Position numbers and translations under genes: made by a program. DNA of 64,000 nucleotides from Polytrichum commune (lineage: Eukaryota; Streptophyta; Polytrichopsida; Polytrichales; Polytrichaceae): NCBI GenBank assembly GCA_950295325.1, contig OX485803.1, forward strand, positions 58,791,554 through 58,855,553, in the 5' to 3' direction. The notes below the pieces were generated by a model, which saw only the letters and a program-made list of their open reading frames with translations, was not told the origin of the DNA and did not search any database. Of the stretch, positions 15,109 through 27,359 are shown piece after piece (position 1 is the first letter of the stretch; each line of letters opens with the position of its first letter).

Positions 15109-17950
15109 TCAGGCCAGTGGCAAATATTTCCTTACTACAAAGAAAATCGTGGTGGTTTCAGAAGCTGATAGATCTGTAATGTTGATTTCTCGAGGTCTTT
15201 CTTCCTTCTACTCCTACCTATTGAAGTTCACATGCCTAGTTCTCAATGGAAGCTGTCAAGGACTCATAGGTTGTGGGTTTCATGAGGCTGGCAGTTCAAC
15301 TAGAACCATGTCTTGCACCTGCATCCCTGAAATGTGGTGGTTACATGTAAATAATTTAGTCATCCCTAGGGCATCAAAATACAGATGAGTTCTTGTCACA
15401 GTCCAGTTGAATATCCAGTTCCTGCTGGATACTGTCATAGTTTAAATTGGAATGCACTCATTGTGCAACCCCCTCAACCCATACTTATGGGAATGACATG
15501 GTAAAGGGCAGTTTAGGCTCCGAGCTCAAGCCCTCATAGATCATCTGCTTTTCTCAAGCCAGGTTACTCATATTTGATATAGCTTCTGCCCACTTTACAT
15601 ACTCCTGCATTCGAAACATTCATGAGTTGATTGAGGTCTTATCTGCTTGCAGGTCAGCAGTTTGACTACGTAAGCAAATGGCTGGTATCCTGATGATTCA
15701 GTTTATTGTGGTTGAGAGTTTCTTTGTAGGTATGTATTTCATGGGTGAGACCAGATCTATAGTGATTGTGTCCCCCCCCCCACAAAAAAAAACTAAGTTG
15801 CACGTATTATAACGTTTTGTTATCATTTATGGGCACCATGAGGACTACAATGTATATTTTAAGAAATTTGCTGACTGTTAGAATGTTGCACTAGGGTAGT
15901 GGTGCCTTAAAGTAACACCTTCCTTTTGGTGGCACCTATCATATTTCATCCTCAATCCATCAACAAGTGAGTGCAATGGTGCCATTGAGGAAGTCATAGT
16001 TAAAAGCAATTAATCATATGCGGCATTAAGTACCAAATAGCACCACTTTGGCCATTCATAGTAGAGGTGTAAGAAGGATGCAAAAATTCCTGAAGAAGAG
16101 TACCAACTTTAGCCAATCATAATGGAAAATTGAAAAATTGAGGATCTATCTGTTCAACGAGGTGGTGTAAGAATTGTTCCACAAAAAGGGAACAACATCA
16201 TCATTCACTAGAAGTTCTTTGCAATGAGGCTGATTTTGTGGCTGATTTTGGATTCACCCAGTAATCCAACATCAATGGGACCCTCTAGTGGATAGTAAAA
16301 GGTTCATATTCTAAAACACCTTTGCAAATTCTTGTAGGTTGCATATGAATTTTTTATTTCTTGAAAAAATAATCTTGTAGTTTCTTTATAGATACGTAGA
16401 TCTATGAATTAAAAAAAAAATCAAGCTATTTAACCTGCTCAATATAGAAAAAGTTTATGGAAGTGCTGCTTCTAGGCTCAACTACCTCAGGGCAAACCAT
16501 AATCAACAAGAATTAGTATGAAATGCTTAGAACACAAAAGTGGTAATGAGCAATGTTCTCCAACAATCATCATACCATATCTTCTACACATGCTTTTCTG
16601 CTTATTCTACCTTTGGTGCTAAAGAAACATGTCAATGGAACATCTACACTTGCTACAATAGAGAACATCCCAATGTGTTGACACTAACTTGAAAGCATTG
16701 ATAACTCATAGCGAGATCATGGTTTGCAATCTCAAGCATAGCTTGCCATAGTGGTAATAAATGTAGAGTGGTGATTGATGCGGTAATGGTATGGCAATGC
16801 ATGGTCATGCCCATGCTTGTCAGTTGACCATGGAACAATTTCCGGCCTGCAAACTAGTTGGAAATGCTCCCAATAATAGATTCTCCCCCTCGTCAAAACA
16901 AATGGATCTTCCATTGCAAGAAAATGCAAATACAACTTGGACATCAAAAGCCCAAAAGTAGATGTGCTCAAAGGGGGTTGGGTGACCACACATGGAATTG
17001 AGTAGAGAAAATATGAATATGTTGCCATATGAAACAAACAAATTTGAGGCAAGCCACCTAAAAAGATGAGTCCCTACACTCTTCCACTGACGTTGAGATA
17101 CCATGGGAGAGGGCAGGTGCAAGATAAGAAGAAAACAAACACACTCATTTAAAGGGAGGCCTAGATACTTGCCATTAAACTATCTTAGTTGTAGGCTTGC
17201 AATGGACCTCGTGTAGACACTAAAACTTTGTCAAACTGTTCAAGGTACCAACCTTCACATGTAGGTGTAGCTTTAGCGCTACAAATGACGACTTTGAAGT
17301 TGCCATTGGTGTGGATTTTGGTGTCACTTCAATTTTAAGTTGATCTAAATCTATATGTAATCCTAAAATGGGCATTATGAGAATTAAAGGCCCCCTAAAG
17401 AGTGTTGCCTCCTTTCGAAGGTGAACACCTTGAACATGCATGGACAAGCTGACCAATACCTATCTTTCCCAAGGGCAAGCCCCTAGGTTCCCCATGGTTA
17501 GTTGAAAATATTCAGTTCACTTGAATAACCGTCATTATGACTGGGTGGATCATAGGTGGTACATTGCATTGGAAATCAAGTGCTAGGAAGGTCACTCATC
17601 CGAGTATTATTCTGGCCTTAGTTGGCTTAAGTTAGGAGTTCTCATGGAATCCTGGTTAAGGTGTTGGGTTTGAGGCAATTTTGGATGATGCCAAACAATA
17701 ATCTTGAGCTTGACGATGGGGCCAAATTTTGTGATTGAAGAATTTGTCATTTCTACATACCCTTATAACTCTAAGTGATGCCAACTATGTAGCATAGATG
17801 TGATACCAAATACCATTAAGCTTATTGAGGTCATAAAGGGATAGTCTCTAAAAATGAGTTATCTACATGACAAGTGCAACATGGGGCCTTTCATGGATGG
17901 CCTTGAAGTCATCATTTATACAACTAGTATGAACCCATGTGAGCTCTGCC
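15109..17950. other. ATE1 3' flank and gene-free stretch
   Basis: After the ATE1 stop the first several hundred bases may be 3' untranslated sequence, but no clear polyadenylation signal can be picked. A C10 tract lies at 15,772-15,781. The remaining 2 kb is ordinary AT-rich DNA with short, domain-free ORFs on both strands (for example minus-strand ones around 16,650-17,450). I see no RNA gene or intact mobile element. Confidence 0.5.
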
Positions 17951-17952
17951 CT

Positions 17953-18066
17953 TTATACCTATAGATATGACACATCACTTTAATTTGGTCCCCCTACCTT
18001 TCCAAGAAGGTGGGGAACGGCCCCGTGATGACCTCACAACCACCACATTGTCCCTTGTATATAGAC
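17953..18066. repeat. Left imperfect direct repeat flanking the Tigger-like element
   Basis: About 110 bases share blocks in the same order with 19,764-19,877: ATAT-ACACAT, ACCTTTC-AG-A-GGTGGGGAAC, GACCTCA, CCACCAC-TTGT and GTATATAGA. The segment ends right at the element's TA target site. It is more diverged than the pair at 1,439/2,018. Confidence 0.6.
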
Positions 18067-18068
18067 TA

Positions 18069-19762
18069 CAGTCTAACCTTGTTAGTACAACACTCGTTTA
18101 TACGACACCCTCGATGTTATGACACATTTTTGCTTGTCCAAACTTTTTAGTTCAAAACTCCCTCTTTTATACGACTATGACACTTGATAATACGACATTT
18201 AGAATCTTTGTTTTGTCATATTAAAGAGGTAATCAATGCTAAAATCCCTTTCATCTATGTTATGTACATCTAAAATACATTCATTTTTACTTGGGAACTA
18301 CTTGGGAACTTCACTTATCATTGGGAACTTAATGATAATTAGGGTTACTAGTGTAGAATGGACATGGTTAGGGTTAGAGTGGCCTCCTTCTTATTCTTTT
18401 GTCATATTATGAGCTTGACGATGTTTACAACATGAATGAGACTGGATTGTATTTTAGAGCACATCCTAATAAAACATTAGCACAAGGGAAGGCGAAGGGT
18501 CGGAAGCTACAAAAGGAGCGTGTAACACTTGCTCTTGATGTTAATTCAACTGGAACTGATAAGTCGAAGTTGCTTGTGATTTATACGTCCAAGCAACCAC
18601 AATGTTTTGGAAGGTGGCAACCTCATGAGTATATTCAGTGGCACTCAAATATAACATTTTGGATGAAGGGGGATATATTTGAAGCTTGGATTTTGTTGCT
18701 CAACTATCAGTTCAAAGGCCAAAATCGAAAGGTGATTATGATTTTGGATAATGCATCTTCACATGTTGTTAACTATGCCAAAGTTGGTAAGTCTCATGGT
18801 TTTTCAACCTTGGAATTGAGCAACATGACTTTGATATTCCTTCCTCCCAATGTTACAAGCGTAGTTCAACCTTTGGATCAAGGTACAATAGCATCTTTCA
18901 AAAATTCAGTACAAGAAGAAACTTTTGGAGTAGCTTTTATCACAATGTGATGATGCTACATTGAAGGTGGTGCCCAACATCATACTTCTTATCATGTGAA
19001 GTTATGAAGTATGGAGTGAGTTGGATGCATAGATAGTCAGGTATTGTTGGAGGATGGCGCGTATATTACCTGCGACATGGAATGTTGATTTTGCCCTAGT
19101 TGATGAAATGGAGAAGAATAGAATGCAAGACGAATCATATGGACTTGGTGCTCTGATTTCAAAGTTGCGATTGGGTGATGATGAGATGTCAATCAAGACT
19201 TACATTCAGATGGAAGGGGAAGAGATTACTGAGCTAGAATTGAGCTTTGATGAGTTGGTGGATATTGCCTTGGGAATCAATTATGCACAAGGCTTTGATC
19301 TTAATGTTGATTTACATTCAGTAGATGTGGATGATGTTGCTCCACTTTCAGTAAAGCTTAGTGATGTTAAACGTCATGCATCATTGTTGTCTATTTTCTT
19401 ATTAGACAACTCTTTACATTTTGGTATTAATGAAATGATTAGTTCTCAAAAGCTAATAGGGAATTCAGATAAGATGACAATTGCTAACTTGAGTAGGCAA
19501 CAACAGAGATCTTTGAACTCCTAGTTCAAGAGTTCTTGAGAATATTTGTATTTTTTTGGAGTTATAAGTTATTATTTCATACAATCTATATTGCTTAAAC
19601 TTGTTGTATATATTTTGAAGCTTATATTGCTTATGTTTTTGTATTCCCTTGATAGTATGAAAATTTTACGCCATTTGTCATATTAACTAGAAGATGACAC
19701 CTCAAAAATACGACATTGTTTGTGTTTCCCAAATGTGTCATACTAAAGAGGGAGAACAATAG
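18069..19762 (+). mobile_element. pogo/Tigger-like DNA transposon, decayed
   Basis: The element is about 1.69 kb, bounded by TA on each side (18,067-68 and 19,763-64). The left end starts CAGTCTAACCTTGTTAGTAC. The inverted right end reads CTATTGTTCTCCCTCTTTAG and then TATGACAC. The ends align imperfectly, with the shared core TTAGTA(C/T)(A/G)ACAC. Several copies of a TA(A)TACGACA(C)-type motif lie within the first 350 and last 100 bases. Inside is a Tc1/mariner-class DDE transposase relic. TA target duplication, CAGT-type ends and the CENP-B/jerky-like DDE enzyme together indicate the pogo/Tigger group, which is uncommon in described plant genomes. Confidence 0.8.
18399..19524 (+). pseudogene. 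Broken DDE transposase of the pogo/Tigger (jerky/CENP-B-like) type
   Basis: The first frame (18,399-18,950) shows the DDE superfamily endonuclease core in order: VYNMNETGLYFR (first acidic block, the usual Asp-Glu reading NE here), the central GKAKGRKLQKERVTLAL, then VIMILDNASSH (second Asp), then LIFLPPNVTSVVQPLDQG (third Asp). A frameshift near 18,940 and two in-frame stops between 18,990 and 19,035 break the gene. One stop sits where the reading SYEVWSE suggests a preceding Trp, the other in DA-stop-IVRYCWRMARILP. The C-terminal part continues at 19,054-19,524 (MARILPATWNVDFALVDEME) with an acidic tail. The N-terminal helix-turn-helix DNA-binding domain is missing. Only about 330 bp separate the left end from the DDE core, so an internal deletion is likely. 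It is not expected to be active. Confidence 0.85.
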
Positions 19763-19763
19763 T

Positions 19764-19877
19764 ATACACTCTTGCATATCACACATTAGTTTAGTATGTT
19801 TCATCCACCTTTCTAGAACGGTGGGGAACAACGGCAACGACCTCAACTCCACCACCACGTTGTTCAGTGTATATAGA
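19764..19877. repeat. Right imperfect direct repeat flanking the Tigger-like element
   Basis: Partner of 17,953-18,066. It begins at the right-hand TA of the element. Confidence 0.6.
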
Positions 19878-20394
19878 TGTTGATGGACCATTGCCATACA
19901 ATTCAAGCCATGGGACAAAGCCAATATTTGTGCTCCTCAACTTCATGAACATTTGGTGTGCAACATCCCCGCAACATTCACATATTAGAGGCATGGGATC
20001 TTGGAATTTGACACAGTCATAAGCTTATGAGGGTCGGTTCATGAGGTTAATTGATATCCCAAGTGGTAGATTTTGCTCAATTTTCCTAAATGATTAAACC
20101 TTACTCTAGATCCCCTGGAAACCTTGAAACCGAACCCCAAACTCTAGGGTGTTGGTTTGATGATGGGCAATGATAGTGGATGAGCCATTCATAGATTGGA
20201 TAAAAATACGAAGGTGTTAGATGATTAGCTCACGCTTAAGCAACACCTAACCTTCTATAATCTCCTATGTATGTATGGCCTTATTGTATATTTATGCATG
20301 GGTTTAAATATTCCATGGGCACTATAACCCACGCAGCCACGGATCTAAAGTTCGTTGGAACCGGATGTGGTCAACTACGTTTTGAAGAGCTCAG

Positions 20395-20650
20395 TGAGGA
20401 GCATGATTTGAGCAGGAAGGGTGATATTCAGTGTCACCAATTCGAAATGTCTTGCTCAATACTAACTGTAAACTACGGTATAGTGTCACCAACATTAAAC
20501 GTTAACCCAAGATTATTTGTCGTTCCTTGTAATTTTTTGGGGGACAGATTCTAGATTTACAGTGTTGCAATTGCTGTCACTTACAAAGTGAATTTCCATC
20601 CAAATTTCAATCATCTGTGACAATATGTCATCTCGAGTTGGTGACAAGAG
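20395..20650 (+). repeat. Dispersed repeat, copy 1 (partner at 25,688)
   Basis: About 250 bases matching 25,688-25,905 in the same orientation. Shared strings include TCTTGCTCAATA, GTAAACT, TAGTGTCACCAACA, TTTGTC-TTCCTTGTAA, AGATTTACAGTGTTGCAA and AATTTCAATCATCT-TGACAATAT. No protein family is recognised. Confidence 0.75.
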
Positions 20651-21072
20651 AAGGCAGGAGGTTTTGGCCAATGGATGGACTCATCCATCATCCATGACCA
20701 CACTTGTTCACTCATTATTCATGGGAAGTGTCATCCGAAAAGTTACCAGAGTGGCATAAAATACCATATGACACCAAATGTGAAATTGAAGTCCAGTCTA
20801 ACTTAGACTGTAGCCATAAAGGTTGGCCTGAAGCGAGGTGATAATGGGAGGCCTTTGAAGAGGAGCTCATTACTCCCACTAATAAAGAACCCCCCACGTT
20901 CCTAGATTGCTGTGCCCTTCGCCCCCTCTCTTCTCACACTTTCACCGCCATCCCCTGGCCTGCTACCTTCCCTTCCCTTCCCTTCTCCTCACTTGCAGTT
21001 GCTGCTGGCCTGTACTCAGCAGTAGTTAGGTAATGTACCAAACACAGGCCACTGCCTCAGTCCTCATCTAGC

Positions 21073-21850
21073 TCTAACATCAAAACAGAGTTTGCAAACT
21101 CCCATTCAGCTGACAAACCTCATGACACGCTCCAGGATTTGGTTCAACATTCAACTGAAAGAAAAATATGTGAAAGTTGCCCACGGTTGATTCACTGCAC
21201 ACAACACTAATGGCGAGCTTGTAACCCTAGTGTGTCCACCTTAGGGTACTACAGTTCTAGCTTGAATGATCATGAATGGCTTACCCAAGAGTTTGCATGG
21301 AAATCTCTCATGATTCGACATGTTAATCAGAGTGGCGTATACTAATTAAGTTTGGCGTTGGTACCAAAGTTTGGGTACTAATCCTAATTTCTAACATCGA
21401 AGCAGTGTTTGCAAATTCCCTTTCAACTGAAAGTTAATGTCGAGCTTGTAACCCTACTGTGTCCACCTACTATGTCTTAGGGTACTACAGTTCTAGCTTG
21501 AATGATCATGAATGGCTTACCCAAGAGTTTGCATGGAAATCTCTCTTGATTCGACTTGTTAATCAGAGTGGCGTATACTAATTAATTAGTTTGGCGTTGG
21601 TACCAAAGGTTGGGTACTAATCCATATCTCTGACATCGAAGAAGAGTTTGCAGATGCTCTTTTAGCTGACGAACTCATGACAATCTCCGATATGTGGTTA
21701 AACGTTCAAGTGAAAAGACATGTGAAAATTGCCCACTTGTTCATTAAATCCACAGATTAATATTTGTCAAGCTTGTCACCTTACTGTGTCCATATACTAT
21801 ATCTTGGGGGATATATTTCCACTTGAATGACCATAATTGACTTGCTTTGT
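21073..21850. repeat. Three tandem units of about 240-320 bp
   Basis: Three units start at about 21,073, 21,390 and 21,630 with CT(C)TAACATCgAAgCAGAGTTTGCA. Each continues through GCTTGTAACCCTA-TGTGTCCACC, TTAGGGTACTACAGTTCTAG, TTGAATGATCATGAATGGCT and GTTTGGCGTTGGTACCAAAG. Units 1 and 2 are very similar in their shared part, but unit 2 lacks about 75 bases between the early and middle blocks. Unit 3 is more diverged. A fourth scrap (CCCACTTGAATGATCACAAG) lies near 22,185. No coding frame is seen. Confidence 0.85.
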
Positions 21851-24800
21851 ATGACTTAGCTACCTATCGCCATGACCGTTTCCCAAAAACAACTGTCCAA
21901 AGGAAAATTGACAGGTGCACCCCACTCATTACTGCCATTGGCACTAGCGGTTGGCAAATTCAACCACTTATTGTGCTTATAGCTCGTTAGCGAGGAGGAA
22001 TCACACTTCCACTCAAACTCTTTACCAACCGCTTCAATCTTCCCTCCATGCACGTCAAAATGATGCAAACACAACTACACACCATCGCCATCTACTCCGT
22101 CTCTACCATCATCGTTACCAAACATAGACATGAAGACCAACCCTGCAATACTCCCTAGAAGTGCTCCTCCCGCTACAAAATTCCCACTTGAATGATCACA
22201 AGTGACCTACTTTGTAACCTCAGAGGTTGACATGATTTGACATATAAATTATAAACTTGCCTGCATAATTTTGCTTACGAATAATGCAAAATTTAGATTA
22301 GGCATAAGGTAGAAATACTATAAACCATGAACTACCCTCTACCCGTGCAGTAGACTTCCATTTGCATAGCGAAGTGTCATTCCTGAAAGTGATAATTGTG
22401 AGGCTAGCAGCTTGAAATGCATGTACAATCAATTTTGCCAAATTTAGTCATGTTTGACTACAATCAATCACAGTTTAATGTACTCCTGAGTTAACCGGTT
22501 TAGGTAATCTTCTGTATGGAACTGAGCATTACCATGTTTGGTTTAAGGAGAATCTAGTGAACAAGTAGGGGGTTTGACAAACTTTCCGTTGTGAAAAATT
22601 GTAGGATTTTTTTTTAACAGGGAATAAAAATATGAAACAACTTGCATTCTTCATAATATTTTTTTTTGAGACAGAATGCATTCTTCATAAATCCTTCTCT
22701 TCTATCTTGGAAAATTATCTGATGAACCATATCTTCAATGCGAATCACCTCATTTTCACGGTTTATGGTATCTCTACCTTCGGTGTATGTAATCCAAGCT
22801 TGGAGTTTTGTGAAGCAGGGTTCAAGACATACAGGTGCACACATAACGCCACACCTCCCACTGTAAAGTTTGCTGATCGAGTGACAAAATTAGGTCATGA
22901 AGTTGTCAGTAATAGCTCCTCACCAACCAATCAAGGAGCATGTGCACAAAGTCAAGGTCACGAAAGTCTCTCTAAATGTGTGTGCGTTGTGAATTTCTTG
23001 TTACTGTGAGGATGGGGGCCCTGAAATTTTATCAACAGGTGGGAGAAGCCCAATTAACAGCCTCCATGTATGATGACCGATTTGATGCGCACCTGGATGG
23101 ATCTCTTTGAAAAGGGTGGACCAACATATACACTCTATCCCACCCTGAATGTACATATAAAACAATGCACATATACCACAATTAAGCTTTATCTCAAGAA
23201 TCCCGATCTGTGCAAAGGATGAAGAAGAGTTGAGATGATGACACCAGAATGAGGTCTTAAGTGCACAAGCATCTCAGTGAAGAAAGTAGAACAGAGTGCT
23301 TTTATACATGTTCAGATTTTTGTCAGGAGGAACTTCTGAGCATACACAGTGTTCCAGTTAATTTAGAGTCCAATGAGGAGCACCAGCAGATTGCCCAGTC
23401 AAAGGTGTTTGAGAGGGATGCTAATTAACTTATGAGTGCATGTAATGAATGTGTGAACTTGTAGTGTACCCCAAGTCCTCTGTTTGACGCCCGAAATCTT
23501 GAATGTGACTAGAATTGATGAAGTATTTGTAGAATTATCTGCCAACAGCAATTGATTCTCGACATGAACAGTTGCCCCTCTTTGGCCAAACAAGATCAAT
23601 GATAGCTCTCAAGTGTTTGAACATTCAGAGTGTGCTAATTTTCAAAGATGCTCGATTATCGACAATTCAGCTGATGACTGACCAAACTTCCCGTGTATTC
23701 AGACATCCTATTCTCAGGAAGAAGTTTTCACATCCATTCCAGTTTATCCAAGAAGTCTTCAGGAATCAGAATCCACAGATGTTTGTCCAATATGGTGCCA
23801 AAAGTTACGTATGTTCTTTACAGAGGAGAATGGCACCCCTTTCCAGCCCATCCAAAAAATTCGGGCCATGCCACTAGATCACCCTGACCCTTAATTTTCC
23901 AAATTCTCTTATATACGAAAACCATGGTGAGGAGTGACTTGGAAAGGCATTTGTGATTGCTGTCCTCGCAGATCACTCTTACTCCTGAAAACATTTGATG
24001 GGCCATGAGAAGTTGATCACTGACATGTCATAATTAGTCTCGAATATTCTTGCGCCTTAAGCTGTTTGCTGCATGCACAAATCAATGCTCGGGTCGTGTA
24101 TGCTGCCAGGTCCCAAGACATGAGTGGCTTATTTGTTATTACGCGAGTCTGAGCCAAATTCTGTGCAAACTCGATTTTCTTGGGCCTCCGAAATGTCCCA
24201 AAATTGGTGTTTATGAGTACTGAATGTAGTGGCTACATAGTACGTGATTTAATAGGCTACCATGCCTCATCATGTCGCTTCATTCCTGTCTGAAACTGCA
24301 GGATTACGTCATCTTTCTGAGGAAGAATTTAAAATATACATTCAGTAACTTACATCTGGTGGCAGGCCACACAGATCACCACAGATTTGGAGGCAGGAAC
24401 TAGGTGTTCAACTGACCCAATATCGGGTGGGGTTACGATGGGCAGTGAAGCTATGTTGGTTTGATTGATTGATTGTTTTGTCAAATTCCACAAGTTTGCA
24501 CCTCTCTCTCTCTCTCTCTCTCTCTCAAGATGGGGACAAAGTCGGGGGCTGCTGTAAGTTTTATGAATTCTAACTTCATGTAAGTTAAATAAGCTTTGCT
24601 TCAAGAGCAATAGTACCATCATCCTTGGGACAGTTGCCAACAGCGTATTGCAGCATTCACTGCCAACTGGTATCATTACTGGCTTTCCTTGTCTGTTGAT
24701 GTCAGACGTTAGAGAAATTGGCAGAGAAAAATTCAATAGGAAATGGAATTAACTTACATCTCAGGTACGGTGCTATTTTCTTGGGAATTAGAGAATCTTT

Positions 24801-25680
24801 GTTCTGTTGTAAAAGCATGACCAAACTGGTGTACCGAATATAACCGTATATACTTATACGGGCACCTATACAAAGTACTCGCATACTCCTTCAAATATAA
24901 GCTACACTGACCATCCCATTTGTTGAGGGAGGGCTAATCATGCGTGGGAAATTTCTGAATGTGATACTACAAACTTTTATGCAATGAAATTAACGGCACC
25001 AGAAGGCCTAGGGTTTCGGGAGCCCAAAGTGTCTCGTCACTTGGCGCTCATTTGGTTCTCTCAATCAGTGGTTCTTTGAGGAGGAGGCTTGGAGTTCCCC
25101 ATGTTCCCGTGAACAGGATTTAGGGTTTGAGGTTTTGCATCCGTGGGTTTTTATTTTGTTGATGTTTTCACTGCTGCTTTTCACTGTTTAAAACTTGGTT
25201 CTCCGGAATCAAATTTTGGTTTGTGTCCATCTCCTCGGGCCACATCGTCGTGTGTGTTGTATTTCATTTTCGTGTGAATGGTTGGGTGAAGTCGAGCTTG
25301 CAATCTGAACTAGCTACTTGATGCTAGCATTGTAGTTAGTTTTTTCTTGGCAGCACTCATCAAGGCAGGCAAGGCATACTGTGCTCCTGCTTGGTTACTT
25401 CACTCACCAAATTGTGCACATCGCCTCGAAGACTACAAAGAGTCAACATGTAGTGGTAGGGCATCCTGCTGCCATTTCAGACACATGATCACTTGCTACC
25501 TTCAAGATCACTTTAAACATTTATGTGGAAATGTTATTGCATTCATCCTTGCATTCTACCATGATGACAGGTCGAAATGGACAGACTCGAAGCTTGTACA
25601 CTTGGAAGGGACTTCGGATGTTTCGGTTGATTGTTGTTGAAGTTGGCCTTGGAATCTCAGCCCAATACTTAATGCTACAC
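21851..25680. other. Gene-free stretch with possible leader-like segment
   Basis: No recognisable protein or RNA gene. A (CT)n tract sits at about 24,501-24,527. The segment 25,000-25,340 contains CCTAGGGTTTCGGGAGCCC and GATTTAGGGTTTGAGG, telo-box-like AGGGTTT motifs typical of plant leaders, followed by a 98-codon plus-strand ORF at 25,347 without a known domain. A non-coding transcript or decayed gene start is possible but unproven. Confidence 0.4.
24501..24527. repeat. (CT)n microsatellite
   Basis: About 27 bases of uninterrupted CT repeat. Confidence 0.9.
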
Positions 25681-25687
25681 TAAACAT

Positions 25688-25905
25688 GATATTTAGTGTC
25701 GCCAATTCTAATTGTCTTGCTCAATAATAATTGTAAACTGCAGTGTAGTGTCACCAACACAAAATGTTTACCTAACAGTATTTGTCATTCCTTGTAAAAA
25801 CAATTTCGGCATTATAGATTTACAGTGTTGCAAGTGTTGTCGCCTACTCAGTGATTTTGCATGCAAATTTCAATCATCTATGACAATATTTCATCACAGA
25901 TTTGT
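25688..25905 (+). repeat. Dispersed repeat, copy 2 (partner at 20,395)
   Basis: Direct-orientation partner of 20,395-20,650. A further shared segment (CCATATGACAC-AAA) occurs beyond both copies near 20,765 and 26,041, so the duplicated unit was probably longer. Confidence 0.75.
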
Positions 25906-26137
25906 TAGGATGCAAATTATACCAAACTTTGTTTCAATGATTGGCATTTGGATGAACTAAAAGTTAAGTTGGGACGACAATACATATAGACTTATTAATT
26001 GAAAGTGTCACTAAAAATGTTACTGCAGTGACAGTAAATGCCATATGACACAAAACATCATATTTAGTTTAGCATTCTGATAGTTTTGTCTTGGCAACAT
26101 TCGTTCCTTTCCTTTCCTTTATCAAAGTGAATGCAAT

Positions 26138-26536
26138 TTGTCCCTAAAGTGTAGTTTCGTACTCTCTTTTTGTCCCGGAGGTTTGAATTGGAGTAAAGCA
26201 ATCACAAGAGAAGAACATACAAACTTACTTGAGAAGCAAAATCCAAGTACATGGACCCTCAAAGGAACAAGACTACAAAGTGAGATCTATCTCCGGATAT
26301 CTGGGTTTCCACGAAACCGCAAGATTACTCACATAATATCTCTAGCACTAATGTCAAATGGATTTGAACCATTCGCAGCATCATTTGTTGTGAATATGAT
26401 AAGTACCATAAACCAAGAGAGCTTCTCAAATTGCTCGTTGAATTTTCTTCTTTTGTTAGCAAACATACTACAAAATATCAATTGTGTGGTGTTAGCCTCC
26501 AGAGCCTACCATTCTATCTGTAAGGTTCGCCTTTGA
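26138..26536 (+). pseudogene. Unrecognised 132-codon ORF, possibly a Copia-type gag fragment
   Basis: This is the longest frame in its neighbourhood. From about residue 40 it reads TWTLKGTRLQSEIYLRISG, then HIISLALMSNGFEPFAASFV and a Ser/Leu-rich helix-like stretch. That spacing is reminiscent of the Copia gag core (a block equivalent to I-SLP-Y-F followed by a Leu-rich segment). There is no zinc knuckle, protease or integrase after it. The similarity is a pattern judgement only, and a chance frame is possible. Confidence 0.22.
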
Positions 26537-27206
26537 CCAAACATGGACCTAAATATCACTTAAACAAGACCACTCTCTAGTCTTTCATACTAAGATATCC
26601 TAAAAGTTGAATTTCTTTTCTTCGTACAAAGTTGATGGAGAACTTAGATTCTTATTAAAATGTAAATGTTAAACCAACCTTTTTGGACCACAGTCTCAGT
26701 ATTCTTTTGTCACAAGGTTGTTGATGTCATGTTTAGAATGTAAAGCATCAAAACCTAACGAAATGTCAAACAAGCAAACCACTTATTAAGAATTCAAAAA
26801 CAACTTTCAAACCATATAATTGAACATCAAATGTCGCATTAGCTCACGATGTCATGTTTTGGATTCCCTTAGTACCGAAGGTGACTTATTAGGAGGGGTT
26901 GGATAAGTTTTTATCATTTAAGTGCAAGAGCCTGACACCACATGTTCCAATTCTACTTGAGATTATTCGGCTCCCAGAATGGACTGGAGCTAATACAATT
27001 GATGGTTTTTTTTTTAATTGAAAGATTGGAATTATGGATTTCATGAAAGACAATTCTCTCGGCACACACCATGCAACAAATCCTCCCAAGTGTTCACGAG
27101 TTTCCCATCCTTCACAATGCACATGTGTTGAAGCAACAATTCATTCCTTTTATGTATGATACGTGGCCTTTCCAAATACAAACATGCTCGACCATTGGAT
27201 TGAATA

Positions 27207-27345
27207 AGGAATCGTTTTATCCGGTTAGTAATTACAAATTACGAAGGTTGTCGTTTCAAGTTTTAGAATTAGAGTCTAGAAGCAAAGTTACAGGAGGTCA
27301 AATGAAGATTGGTCTTCCCTTTAAACTACCACATGTGCCTTTTCA
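27207..27345 (+). repeat. Dispersed repeat family E, copy 1
   Basis: Shares with 44,320-44,420 and 58,945-59,060 the ordered blocks GTCGTTTCAAGTTT-AGAA, then GCAAAGTTACAGGAGGTCAA and GAAGAT or equivalent. Copies differ at many sites. It may be the tail of a retroelement, but no protein evidence supports that. Confidence 0.5.
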
Positions 27346-27359
27346 ATTGTGTTGACGAG

